DNA of 64,000 bases from Phycisphaerae bacterium (GTDB taxonomy: Bacteria > Planctomycetota > Phycisphaerae > UBA1845), in contig JANQQK010000085.1 of assembly GCA_028289375.1 (NCBI GenBank), forward strand, positions 1 to 64,000. The letters run 5' to 3'. Position 1 is the stretch's first letter. The number at the start of each line of letters is the position of its first letter. Made by a program: the position numbers and the translations under genes. Below are positions 1-7,513 of this stretch, piece by piece. The notes under the pieces are model-generated. The model was not told the DNA's origin. It ran no database searches and saw only the letters and a list, made by a program, of their open reading frames with translations.

Positions 1-39
1 CGGCTTGAAATTCGCGCCCATGATCGGAATGCGAACCAT
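1..39 (-). CDS. 5' end of an unidentified gene of the phage-like cassette (partial)
   Basis: Only the first 13 codons are inside the window. A good ribosome binding site, AGGAGT, lies six bases before the ATG at 39-37 on the minus strand. The peptide begins MVRIPIMGANFKP and no family can be assigned from it. It lies 10 bases downstream of the beta-helix gene, on the same strand, so it is probably the next gene of the same transcript. Confidence 0.6.
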   Translation of the reverse strand, partial: MVRIPIMGANFKP

Positions 40-49
40 GGTGGTACTC

Positions 50-1942
50 CTATCCGAAGGTAATGCCGGTCACGTTGTCGAGATCGACCGGGAAATCACT
101 GCCGTCTGTCGGGGCGTTGTTGCCTTCGAGGAAGAACAGTGGCAGTGAATCCGTATCGTCGGTGCCTCTCTTGTAGATGATGGCACCGCGAATGAAGGCG
201 TTGTTGGTTCCGCCGAGCGTCGGCCAGGTCAGGTCGTTGATCACCAGTTGCCCGCGATCATTCGTGTTGTCGGCGCTGACGGCCATCGTCACGGGCAGTC
301 GCGACGCACCTCCGAACCCGCCGGCGTAGTTGTCAGCGGCCGGTTCGTTGGCTGACGGATCATTCGCGTCATCCCCGCCGGTATCGATGGCGGTGATGTC
401 GGGATTGGGTGTGTGTGCCTGGTCGAGCAGCATGGCCTCGAACGTATCTGAGCCGAGGTTGAGCTGTCCGCTCCATAGCAACGCTGGAACGTGATTGTAC
501 ATGAAGTTTGCCACGGTAACGGTACTCCCTTCGCCATAGGCTCCAATGAACGTGCCGCCTTGCCCGGCGGTGAGCAGGGCGGATCCTTCTGCCAAGTGCA
601 AACCGGGGACGTCCGGTGTGCCGCCGGCGAGTACTGCCGCCGGGTTCGCTGTTCGATCCGCACTGTTGACGAACGGATCGCTGATCTGCGTGAGTGCGTT
701 GAGCTCCTGTCCGGAGACGTCACTGTGGTCGTTGTGGCTGGTCAGGTCGCCGATTGCGATCCAATTCGCCAGGGCAATCGGGTTGGCCCTCGCAAAATTA
801 AAGTGAATGTCCTTCTCGAGATTGCCATAGAAGATGCTGTTGATGACGGTGCACAATGAGTCGTTGAGCTCGTCCTCGTCGTGGGTGATGCCGTTCTTCG
901 TGTTGAACACCGACGTGCAGTGATTCACGGTGAGGTTGACGGCTGCGTTGTAGATTCCGAACTGGTTGTCGAAGGTGAGGCAGTATTCGAGCGAGCAATC
1001 GGCAGCTCCGCCAATACCATCACCTTCGGGCGAGTTGCCCCACACACCCGCCACAATCCCGCGACCGTTGCCAGCTCCTGCACCAGTGTGGCCGTACGCA
1101 ACGATGCGCCGGACCGTGGTACGGTGCGATCCGATTGCCAAATCGACTCCGTCGTCGCCGTTGTTCGCAACAATGCAGTCAATGATTTCGTTGTCTTTCG
1201 CGCCAAACGCCTGGATACCATCGCCGTCGCCGGCATCCTGCGTGTTGTCGTGGCAGTAGCAGTGCCTGACGATGCAGTAGCGTGCCCCCTCGTCGGGATC
1301 AGTCTGTACACCGTTGGTCACGCTTCCCTGAAGGACGATTCCGCGACCACAATTCCAGACCTCGCAGAACTCAACCACGCAATAGTGCGCTCGACTGCCA
1401 ATGACGATACCCGGCAGGTTGCTGGGTGATCCGCCAATCGTGTCAAGGTTGTCGTGGGCCTTGATGCCGATGACGTTGATGTAGTCGGAGTCCTGGACGC
1501 GGAAGAGCCGCTCCCTGCCCTCCTTCACGGTGATGTTGCGGTAGGTGACGTATTGCTGGAATTCGATCCTGACGCACTCGTTGTGCGACAGCTCACCGTC
1601 GTATTCAACAGGTTCATTGACAGGGTCGTACGCCTCGAAGGTGACACGTGCGCCGGATGTGCCCGAGATCTCAACATCATGAACCGGCTCAACTTGGAAA
1701 GTATCGGGGAACTGCGACGTATAATCGACGCCGCCCGTTTCGGCGCCACCCCGAATCAAGCACGTGAACGCCTGTCCTGGTACATGAGCCGCTTCGGCGT
1801 CCTTCGGATGGGCGTACGGATTGGCGATCGATCCGAGCGGCTGACCGGGGTCATAGGCCGGCTCTGTTTGTGCCGCTCGATTGATGTTGGCAAAAACAGT
1901 CGCCATCGCACTCAGCCCAATGACGAGGGTCAACGCCCTCAT
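50..1942 (-). CDS. Secreted right-handed beta-helix protein with a phage tail-like C-terminal part
   Basis: A 630-residue protein with an N-terminal hydrophobic segment that looks like a Sec signal peptide. Residues of roughly 60-400 show the repeating pattern of a right-handed parallel beta-helix (runs such as NxIxxCxVxxNxDDGV and repeated short Val/Ile-Asn strands), a fold of polysaccharide lyases and phage tailspikes. From about residue 470 the pattern changes to NFMYNHVPALL, a putative lifetime/charge-poor segment and a final FFLEGN region, which resembles small virion proteins of tailed phages that begin with a short 'nysk-x-ALL' motif. The ATG at 1942 is preferred to an upstream TTG because GAGGAG lies nine bases before it. 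Substrate unknown; tailspike or secreted lyase are both possible. Confidence 0.65.
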   Translation of the reverse strand: MRALTLVIGLSAMATVFANINRAAQTEPAYDPGQPLGSIANPYAHPKDAEAAHVPGQAFTCLIRGGAETGGVDYTSQFPDTFQVEPVHDVEISGTSGARVTFEAYDPVNEPVEYDGELSHNECVRIEFQQYVTYRNITVKEGRERLFRVQDSDYINVIGIKAHDNLDTIGGSPSNLPGIVIGSRAHYCVVEFCEVWNCGRGIVLQGSVTNGVQTDPDEGARYCIVRHCYCHDNTQDAGDGDGIQAFGAKDNEIIDCIVANNGDDGVDLAIGSHRTTVRRIVAYGHTGAGAGNGRGIVAGVWGNSPEGDGIGGAADCSLEYCLTFDNQFGIYNAAVNLTVNHCTSVFNTKNGITHDEDELNDSLCTVINSIFYGNLEKDIHFNFARANPIALANWIAIGDLTSHNDHSDVSGQELNALTQISDPFVNSADRTANPAAVLAGGTPDVPGLHLAEGSALLTAGQGGTFIGAYGEGSTVTVANFMYNHVPALLWSGQLNLGSDTFEAMLLDQAHTPNPDITAIDTGGDDANDPSANEPAADNYAGGFGGASRLPVTMAVSADNTNDRGQLVINDLTWPTLGGTNNAFIRGAIIYKRGTDDTDSLPLFFLEGNNAPTDGSDFPVDLDNVTGITFG

Positions 1943-1960
1943 GGTCAATCGCTCCTCAGA

Positions 1961-2521
1961 TCACACAAAACCACGCCACTTGCCCGGCTCCTGGCACCGC
2001 ATCTCGCAGATTGCGTTGTAGACCTGCTTCAGGTCCTTCGTGATGTCACGCATGTTGGCACCGGGGTATGGAATCTTCGAGAACAACGCCTCGAGCCCCG
2101 CTTGGACATGGCTCATCGACTTGTCGACACATGACTGCGCCAGTTGGCCGAGATCCTCAGCCGCCGGCGACACTGGTGCGTCGCACATTGCCTTGAGCTC
2201 ACCGGCGACGGCGCGGGTGAAGGGATTCAGTGGAATACGCCGGTCGGTCGTGTTCTCGACGGCTTGACCGTACATACGCTCGATCGCGTCATGGAGTGGC
2301 TTCAGCCAGTGAGCCAGTGCATCGGCGTTGGGCTGGCTCGAAGCGAATCGACGAAGAGCAGCCCGCACGTAGTTGAGCGACTTGTCGACGCACGATTGAA
2401 CCATGTCGGCCAACTCGATGCCTGTTGCCGACGTGTCCGATTCGAGCATCGCCCGCAGCTTGTGGCCGGTTGGTGCTGCAAACATGCTCAGCCCAGTGGT
2501 TGATTCCGCAACGGTAGTCAC
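1961..2521 (-). CDS. Hypothetical protein with an internal duplication
   Basis: A 186-residue soluble protein of unknown function. Two stretches repeat with a spacing of about 100 residues: the first contains QSCVDKSLNYV, the second QSCVDKSMSHV, each followed by an Ala/Leu-rich helix and then a segment ending in a predicted helix. This suggests two copies of one alpha-helical domain. The start is GTG at 2521 with AGGAG five bases upstream; the overlapping ATG two bases earlier runs straight into TGA. It directly follows the lipoprotein gene upstream, so translation is probably coupled. No signal peptide or membrane segment is visible. Confidence 0.6.
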   Translation of the reverse strand: MTTVAESTTGLSMFAAPTGHKLRAMLESDTSATGIELADMVQSCVDKSLNYVRAALRRFASSQPNADALAHWLKPLHDAIERMYGQAVENTTDRRIPLNPFTRAVAGELKAMCDAPVSPAAEDLGQLAQSCVDKSMSHVQAGLEALFSKIPYPGANMRDITKDLKQVYNAICEMRCQEPGKWRGFV

Positions 2522-2522
2522 A

Positions 2523-2810
2523 TCAGCTCCTAGACAGCTTCAATCGCAGTTGCCTGATAATCAGCCAGTAGAAAAGCCCACCCTGTAACGAAAGGCGGAC
2601 CTCGTTTCCGATCGCCAGCAGCCGCCCGGGCCACGGGTCATTCACGGCAATACTCTGTGTGTTCTCCTGCGTCACGTTGCCACCGGCGTCAGCGTGTTGC
2701 TTTGACTGCGGAGCGATTCTGGTTCGACCAAGCGACAGCCCAGTTCCGCACCCGCAAATCGCCCAGCCGCAGAACAGGACGATGACGCAGCTAGTTGCTC
2801 GGCGGAACAT
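2523..2810 (-). CDS. Small putative lipoprotein
   Basis: A 95-residue protein with a hydrophobic N-terminus ending in an ICGCG stretch, which resembles a lipobox, so export and lipid attachment are likely. The rest is short, polar in the middle and has a hydrophobic stretch (GGLFYWLIIRQLRL) near the C-terminus. The start lies inside the end of the preceding gene (20-base overlap), implying translational coupling. Overlapping small lipoprotein genes next to a membrane/coiled-coil protein are reminiscent of phage lysis cassettes, but no family is recognised. Confidence 0.5.
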   Translation of the reverse strand: MFRRATSCVIVLFCGWAICGCGTGLSLGRTRIAPQSKQHADAGGNVTQENTQSIAVNDPWPGRLLAIGNEVRLSLQGGLFYWLIIRQLRLKLSRS

Positions 2811-3090
2811 TGCTCGGCGGGCGTCCTGCTGCGGCGTTTGCCTGAAGGGAGATCATTGCGGTCACCGGCTGACGCAATCCGAATTCCTGCTTGGCATAGA
2901 ACCCGACGTCATTGCTCACATGAAGCTGTGCCGTCGCGGAGAGCCCAGAATTGTTGGCCGCCTCCATGTACGCGGCTAAACGTGCGATCTCTTGCTCGAT
3001 CTGTTCGTTGGTCGTGCCCTCACTCGGGGCACAGCCGATGAAGCAGACACAAAGCAGACAAAGAATGGCGGCGATCACGAAGTTCCTCAT
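2791..3090 (-). CDS. Small putative lipoprotein
   Basis: A 99-residue protein with a clear type II-like signal: a positively charged start, a long Leu/Ile/Cys-rich core and FIGCAPSEG, where the Cys would be lipidated. The mature part is mostly helical and Ala-rich. An in-frame ATG at 3096 directly abuts GGAG, so the ATG at 3090 (GGAG, six-base spacing) is chosen. It overlaps the next gene by 20 bases and follows the membrane/coiled-coil gene by 10 bases. Function unknown. Confidence 0.55.
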   Translation of the reverse strand: MRNFVIAAILCLLCVCFIGCAPSEGTTNEQIEQEIARLAAYMEAANNSGLSATAQLHVSNDVGFYAKQEFGLRQPVTAMISLQANAAAGRPPSNVPPSN

Positions 3091-3100
3091 GGTCATCTCC

Positions 3101-3367
3101 TTACTGGTCCCCGGACATCCCGCTCAGGCGTCCGGATAGGTGGGATAGGTCGCGAGCAATCGACCCGACGTCCTTGCCAATGTCGGTCACGGTCGTGTCG
3201 ATGCGTTTGATGGTTTGTCGATTCTGGGAAACTTGATCTTCGACCTGCGTGAACTCACGCGTGAAGTGAATGCCAAAGCTGATGACCGCGACGAACAGTG
3301 TCGCAAGCGGAACCCATTGAAGGACTTGCCGGCCGTTTCCATTCGGCGTTCCACTAGGCGGGCTCAT
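3101..3367 (-). CDS. Small membrane protein with a coiled coil
   Basis: An 88-residue protein: a short Pro/Gly-rich cytoplasmic tail, one membrane segment (about residues 17-36, VPLATLFVAVISFGIHF) and a heptad-patterned stretch (about 40-82) likely to form a coiled coil. Topology and size resemble small phage or secretion accessory proteins, but no family is recognised. The ATG at 3367 has GGAAGG ten bases upstream; an in-frame ATG-less extension upstream is Cys/Arg-rich and unlikely to be coding. It is the first gene of the minus-strand cassette, closest to the tRNA-derived repeat. Confidence 0.5.
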   Translation of the reverse strand: MSPPSGTPNGNGRQVLQWVPLATLFVAVISFGIHFTREFTQVEDQVSQNRQTIKRIDTTVTDIGKDVGSIARDLSHLSGRLSGMSGDQ

Positions 3368-3553
3368 GGCATCGCAACCTTCCATGTCGCGGGAGTACAA
3401 ATTGCCATCCGTGGCCTCCTGGAGGGGGGAATTGCGTCCTCTAGGGCATTGTGTGGACACGCCGCGTAATGGTCAAGAACTTACCCTCGGTAGAGGGGGG
3501 TGTAAATTCGCTAGAATCGGCACTTAGAGCCGCGAAAAGCGGAATCTAGGTTA

Positions 3554-3597
3554 GGCTGTTAACCGCTAGGTTCAAGGTTCGAGTCCTTGTCGAGGAG
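3554..3597 (+). repeat. tRNA 3' half, probable attachment-site core (tRNA-Asn-like, GTT anticodon)
   Basis: From the anticodon loop onward the sequence reads as a tRNA: CTGTTAA loop with anticodon GTT, CCGCT, a five-base variable loop, a perfect T arm (CAAGG-TTCGAGT-CCTTG), then acceptor TCGAGGA and discriminator G. Upstream of 3554 the pairing partners for the anticodon stem, D arm and 5' acceptor are absent, so this is not a complete tRNA gene. A copy that starts at the anticodon loop and runs to the 3' end is the usual form of an att core for tRNA-integrating elements. Which element it belongs to is inferred. Confidence 0.7.
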
Positions 3598-3605
3598 TTT
3601 TTCCG

Positions 3606-3857
3606 TTTCACATCTACATTCTCGAGAACGCCGATGGCCGATTCTATGTTGGCCAGACGTCTGACCTTGAGAAACGTTTGGCTGAGCACAATGCTGATCT
3701 GTCGCTGGGCGTAAGCTACGCGCGCAAACACGGCCCGTGGCAGTTGGTGTGGTCTGAAGAGCACGCGTCACGGTTGTCTGCAGTGCGGCGTGAGCGCAAG
3801 ATCAAGTCAATGAAGTCGTCGCGCTGGATCCGTGAGCATCTGCTGGGCGGCCGTTAA
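3606..3857 (+). CDS. GIY-YIG nuclease domain protein fused to a tRNA end, without a standard start codon
   Basis: Eighty-three codons encode a compact GIY-YIG nuclease domain (family including small URI-type and YhbQ-like proteins): the YIL...FYVGQT pair of strands, the catalytic-type Arg in LEKRLAEHN, a W-x-L-V-W strand, and a terminal helix with RRERKIKSMK. The frame is open back to a TAG at 3567 but contains no ATG, GTG, TTG or CTG; the codons just upstream are the tRNA acceptor end read as CRGVFP. Homologous proteins normally begin only one or two residues before this Phe-His, so it appears that the start was replaced by the tRNA junction. It may be a pseudogene, use a rare start, or be a remnant of an insertion cassette. 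Confidence 0.6.
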   Translation, partial: FHIYILENADGRFYVGQTSDLEKRLAEHNADLSLGVSYARKHGPWQLVWSEEHASRLSAVRRERKIKSMKSSRWIREHLLGGR

Positions 3858-3875
3858 TCCCGGCGCGCCGGGATT
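3856..3875. repeat. Perfect 20-bp palindrome at the cassette junction
   Basis: AATCC-CGGCGCGCCG-GGATT is fully self-complementary. It begins inside the TAA stop of the first GIY-YIG frame and ends inside the second tRNA 3' copy. It could fold as a hairpin, but lacks a following T run, so a terminator role is doubtful; a recombination relic is possible. Confidence 0.75.
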
Positions 3876-3900
3876 CAAGGTTCGAGTCCTTGTCGAGGAG
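3874..3900 (+). repeat. Second tRNA 3'-end remnant (T arm and acceptor)
   Basis: Identical to the T arm and 3' acceptor of the first copy (TTCAAGGTTCGAGTCCTTG then TCGAGGAG). The anticodon arm is missing: the upstream sequence is the palindrome instead. It is therefore a shorter tRNA relic, presumably from another integration or duplication. Confidence 0.75.
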
Positions 3901-3908
3901 TTTTGCCG

Positions 3909-3998
3909 TTTCACGTCTACATTCTCGAGAATGCCGATGGCCGATTCTACGTTGGCCAGACGTCTGATCTCGGGAAACGCCTCGCCAAGAAGAATTAG
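3909..3998 (+). pseudogene. Truncated GIY-YIG reading frame
   Basis: Twenty-nine codons nearly identical to the start of the upstream GIY-YIG frame (FHVYILENADGRFYVGQT) and then a TAG after GKRLAKKN. The second half of the domain is absent. Like the first copy it follows a tRNA acceptor end directly and has no start codon. It cannot make a functional nuclease and is best seen as a remnant. Confidence 0.7.
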
Positions 3999-4034
3999 GA
4001 GTTGATGTCGGCTTGTGTTCGGCGATCTGCGGTC

Positions 4035-5246
4035 TTAATCGACTACACCTTCGATGGTTTCGATGCCGTAAACCGGCGGGATGCCGGATTGCAGGTCGGC
4101 GCTGAGGCTCTCGCTGTCGACCAGCAGTTTGCCGTTTTCGAGGTACTTCTCACCGCGCAAATCCTGTGCCCATTCGATGATGGCGTCGATGGTGGGCACC
4201 GCGAGATCCATCTGCTGGGCCATCCACTTGGCGATGCAGACGCCATAGGAGATGTCGTCGGTGAAGAAGCGGTGGTCGGTGTCGATTACCCAATCGCCGT
4301 CGGGAAGCTGCTTCGTCGGCGGCTTGATGGCGCCGAGGGTCTTTGAAGTTGTGAAGGACTCACGGATGTCGGTGTTCTCGCTCATGTAGGACAGGCGCTC
4401 CGTGCCGAGGTAGTCGAGCATGTGCGGAAAGTCGCGATCGGGGAAGCGGGCTCGAATGCCGTCCCGCACCTTCGAGTAATCGTCATCGAGGGATCGCAGA
4501 AGGTCGGCGGACAAGTCATCGAAGTCGCGGTAGAAGTAGGGAATCGCCTCCTGCGTTTGCCAGCGACCGCCGTAGCGTTTGAAAAGACCGTAGCAGCGCG
4601 AGGGGTGGATGATCTGATTGTCGACCGACAAGGTCAGGGACAAGAAGCTGTCGGCCTGCTGGAAGGCGCCCTTGTCGAACCAATGGTGGCAGATCGCGTC
4701 GAGGAAGTTGCTGTTGAAGTCATCAAAGCGGTCGCGCGGCGACACGGCTGCGAGGTTGACCGCCTTGCAGCCATAGGTCACGCCGACGGAGCCATACGCG
4801 CGAACGCGGCAGATCCAGGGGATGAGTCCGACCGCGAAGGTGACGAGATTGTCGAGGCTGTGCTCGCGCTTGATCTCGCCGGTCATCCAATTGAAGCCGG
4901 CTTGCCCGTAGATGGTGCCGACATAGACGTCGCGGTCGCGGCGAAGATGGGGCGCGATCCGTCGCAGCGCGGCGCGGTAGCTGCACACCGGCATGCACAG
5001 GATGACAACATCGCTTTTTGGAATGACTGCGGCAGGATCGTCCGTGGCAAGACTCAGGTCGCCCGTCAGCGTTCGTTCGACTTCCTGGTCGATCGATTGC
5101 TGCTGCAACTCGATTTGTTGCGACCAGTCACCCGGCCGGCGTGTCAGCAGTTGCACCTTGTGACCGGCGCTGGACAGTAGCGGAATCAGGACGTGGGCGC
5201 TTGATCCACCGCCAACGATCGTCACCACAAGCTCATCACGACTCAT
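4035..5246 (-). CDS. NAD/NADP octopine/nopaline dehydrogenase family protein
   Basis: A 403-residue oxidoreductase. Residues 6-30 form a Rossmann dinucleotide-binding start (VTIVGGGSSAHVLIPLL), followed by an Arg-containing loop (TRRPGD), and SDVVILCMPV marks the fourth strand. The C-terminal two thirds are helical, as in opine dehydrogenases, which reductively condense an amino acid with an alpha-keto acid. The family is certain only at that level; the substrate cannot be read. The ATG at 5246 is chosen because GGAGGT sits five bases upstream; an adjacent ATG at 5249 is too close to it. Monocistronic on the minus strand, ending next to the tRNA/GIY-YIG repeats. Confidence 0.75.
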   Translation of the reverse strand: MSRDELVVTIVGGGSSAHVLIPLLSSAGHKVQLLTRRPGDWSQQIELQQQSIDQEVERTLTGDLSLATDDPAAVIPKSDVVILCMPVCSYRAALRRIAPHLRRDRDVYVGTIYGQAGFNWMTGEIKREHSLDNLVTFAVGLIPWICRVRAYGSVGVTYGCKAVNLAAVSPRDRFDDFNSNFLDAICHHWFDKGAFQQADSFLSLTLSVDNQIIHPSRCYGLFKRYGGRWQTQEAIPYFYRDFDDLSADLLRSLDDDYSKVRDGIRARFPDRDFPHMLDYLGTERLSYMSENTDIRESFTTSKTLGAIKPPTKQLPDGDWVIDTDHRFFTDDISYGVCIAKWMAQQMDLAVPTIDAIIEWAQDLRGEKYLENGKLLVDSESLSADLQSGIPPVYGIETIEGVVD

Positions 5247-5446
5247 CATGGACCTCCACAGGCTAACTCGAGTCGTGGAGTGTACTGCCAAGCGATCCCT
5301 GCAGCCAATTGCGGTGGCTGTGGGCGCGTTGACGCGTACGCCGACGCACTTCTCTCGTGGAACGATTCGGAATCCTGGGTTACGATCCGATTTCGATCGT
5401 TGTTTCACAGGCCCTCGGTCCATGCACCATGCGCGGAGCATCCATC

Positions 5447-5656
5447 ATGGCGATTGACATTCACCGCGATACCACGGTTCGGGATTTGCTGACGGCGTAT
5501 CCGGCGGCGTTTGATGTGCTGGCGTCGCACGGCATGTGTCAGAGTTGCAAAGACGATCCACCCCCAGTGCCCATCCATCACTTTGCCATGAAACACTGCG
5601 GCGGAGAAGTGGACAGGCTGATCGAGGAAGTCAAAGCCGTCGTCGCAAGCGGTTAG
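5447..5656 (+). CDS. DUF1858-like small CxxC protein
   Basis: A 69-residue protein. TTVRDLLTAYPAAFDVLASHGM followed by CQSC resembles the DUF1858/ScdA N-terminal module, in which a helix pair presents cysteines or histidines for a redox or metal function. After the CxxC come PVPIHHF and KHCGG, giving two His and a further Cys that may take part in metal binding. No membrane segment or signal peptide. The ATG at 5447 is preferred because upstream in-frame codons are not family-like. Divergent from the opine dehydrogenase-like gene. Function of this clade is unknown to me. Confidence 0.6.
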   Translation: MAIDIHRDTTVRDLLTAYPAAFDVLASHGMCQSCKDDPPPVPIHHFAMKHCGGEVDRLIEEVKAVVASG

Positions 5657-5956
5657 GCGTGGTGGCGATGATTGGTGAAGGGCGTTCAAAAACTCGGAAT
5701 TCCTGCGCACCGATGTGACGTGCTGATTTGAAGTCAGGTGCTTGTTTCGAGTCGCTGGTGCTATTCTGCAAACCATGGATGCGTCATTCGCTGTCGCTTT
5801 GAGAATTCGAGTTCGACATGCAGAATGCAGGCTCGGGTCTTTGCATTGCAACGCGATCCACGTATTTGCGTTGACGTGCGGCTGGTTTGTGCCACACTCT
5901 GGTAGCCTGCAGTGTTGTTGATTCGTGATAGTTTCATCAGAAGTGTGAGAATCCTC
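5657..5956. other. Intergenic region before the haloperoxidase gene
   Basis: Noticeably less GC-rich than its surroundings, with no convincing reading frame. A TTGACG at 5871-5876 followed 17 bases later by a poor -10 match could belong to a sigma-70-type promoter for the downstream gene, but this is weak. No repeat or hairpin was noted. Confidence 0.4.
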
Positions 5957-7510
5957 ATGAATGCCTGTGATGTTCGTCAATTCGGAATGTACAGCGTGGT
6001 GCTTGTCGCTTTGACTGCTTTGACCGGGTGCCCGCCGGTTCCCGTTCCGGGTGATCCGGCGGTTGATGTGATCCTCGAGTGGAATGCGATCGCGCTGGAG
6101 GCGAATGCCCGCGATCATACGGCGATGGATGTGCCTGCCGATCAGCTCTCTGATACGCAGGGTCCACCGGCGTCGGCGCGTGCGTTGGCGATTGTGCACG
6201 CGGCCATGTACGACGCGCACAATTCCATCGACATGCGTTACGCGCCGTACCTGACCCAGGCACCGAATGCGGAAGGAGCCTCAGTTGATGCGGCGGTCGC
6301 ACAGGCTGCCCACGATACGCTGCTTGCATTGATCCCCGCTGAAGCTGTCTTTTACGCCGATTCGTTGCAGGAGACGCTCGATCGAATCCCCGACGGGCCA
6401 AGCAAGACACAGGGTGTGGCGGTCGGGGCGCTTGTTGCGGCGGAGATTTTGGAGGCACGTGCGAATGATGGGGAATTCCTGTCGGGCATGTACACGCCGA
6501 CCGGTGCGCCGGGCAACCATGTTGCCGATCCCCTGAATGACGATCAGGGTTTCATCGGCCCCAATGTCGGTTCCATGCCGCCCTTCGCCGTTGCGGACAT
6601 CACGACGTTTCGGGCGCCGCCCCCACCGGCTCTTGAAAGTCAGGAATACGCCGAGGCGCACGAAGAGGTCAGGATTCTGGGTGTGTTTCGTGGCGGCGAT
6701 TCCGGCGAGACCGTTCCAACGGACGACGAGACATACGTGATCGCCAACTTCTGGAGCTACAACGGCAGCCCGTTGATCGGCACGCCACCGCGGCTGTACA
6801 ACCAGATGGCCCGCGTGGTCGCCATCCAGCAGGAAAACGAGGTTCATGAGAACGCGCGATTGTTCGCGCTGATCAACCTTGCCATGGCCGACGGGGGCAT
6901 CAGTGCATGGGACAGCAAGTATGAGTACACGTATTGGCGCCCGATCATCGGCATTCGGGAAGCGGCGTCGGACGGTAATCCCGATACCGTCACCGACGCA
7001 ACATGGGTCGCACTCGGCGGATCGCGGAGCAACCCGTTCATGCTCGAGGGTGGGGGCTTGGAAAACAACTTCTCGCCGCCGTTTCCAGCCTACACATCGG
7101 GGCATGCCACGTTCGGTGCGGCAACGTTCAAGACGCTGGCAAACTTCTATCAGTCAGACGAGATTGCATTCACGTTCATGTCGGATGAATGGAACGGCAC
7201 AACGCGCGACCAGTTTGACCGGGTAAGACCGATCGTCATGCGATCCTATGACACGCTCAGTCAGGCAGCCGCTGAGAATGCGGCCAGTCGGGTGTTCAAT
7301 GGTGTGCATTGGCGGTTCGATGGGACAGAGGCGGTCCGCGCAGGCAACGCCATCGCCGACGAAATCTTCGACAGTCGCCTGCGACCCATGGACGGCGAAA
7401 GTGCAACGTCAATTCCCGACGCGGATTTCGCATCGCAGATCGATCAGATCCTGATCGACGCGATGGATGGTGGCGGCGACGATGCGGCTGACGACGATGG
7501 CGACGCTTGA
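5957..7510 (+). CDS. Vanadium-dependent haloperoxidase family lipoprotein
   Basis: A 517-residue protein of the PAP2/vanadium haloperoxidase superfamily. The N-terminus is a lipoprotein signal ending in LTGC. The vanadate-pocket elements appear in order: Lys321 and Arg328 in KYEYTYWRPI, Ser381-Gly-His383 in AYTSGHATFG, and a late HWRF with a downstream Gly/Ala helix. Family members oxidise halides with peroxide or act as phosphatases; which applies is not readable. The ATG at 5957 is chosen because it gives a compact signal peptide. The C-terminus is an Asp/Ala/Gly-rich tail. It is followed after three bases by a SnoaL-like gene, so the two are probably co-transcribed. Confidence 0.85.
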   Translation: MNACDVRQFGMYSVVLVALTALTGCPPVPVPGDPAVDVILEWNAIALEANARDHTAMDVPADQLSDTQGPPASARALAIVHAAMYDAHNSIDMRYAPYLTQAPNAEGASVDAAVAQAAHDTLLALIPAEAVFYADSLQETLDRIPDGPSKTQGVAVGALVAAEILEARANDGEFLSGMYTPTGAPGNHVADPLNDDQGFIGPNVGSMPPFAVADITTFRAPPPPALESQEYAEAHEEVRILGVFRGGDSGETVPTDDETYVIANFWSYNGSPLIGTPPRLYNQMARVVAIQQENEVHENARLFALINLAMADGGISAWDSKYEYTYWRPIIGIREAASDGNPDTVTDATWVALGGSRSNPFMLEGGGLENNFSPPFPAYTSGHATFGAATFKTLANFYQSDEIAFTFMSDEWNGTTRDQFDRVRPIVMRSYDTLSQAAAENAASRVFNGVHWRFDGTEAVRAGNAIADEIFDSRLRPMDGESATSIPDADFASQIDQILIDAMDGGGDDAADDDGDA

Positions 7511-7513
7511 GAC

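Larger units (their letters stand above)
3571..3989 (+). repeat. Direct repeat: tRNA 3' end plus GIY-YIG 5' part, two copies 303 bp apart
   Basis: Positions 3571-3686 and 3874-3989 align base for base at an offset of exactly 303, with only scattered differences, most of them synonymous in the GIY-YIG reading frame (for example the CAC ATC/CAC GTC and TAT/TAC codons). Each copy comprises the tRNA T arm and acceptor end followed without a gap by the first part of a GIY-YIG reading frame. The copies are diverged, so this is not a very recent duplication; repeated insertion at the same tRNA is one explanation. Confidence 0.85.

Noticed and set aside
3523-3597. Complete tRNA gene
   Set aside because: T arm and acceptor end fit, but the 5' acceptor, D arm and 5' anticodon stem do not pair. 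Only the 3' half is tRNA.
5405-6220. 271-codon frame antisense upstream of the haloperoxidase
   Set aside because: Low-complexity Arg/His-rich translation and overlap with two better genes.
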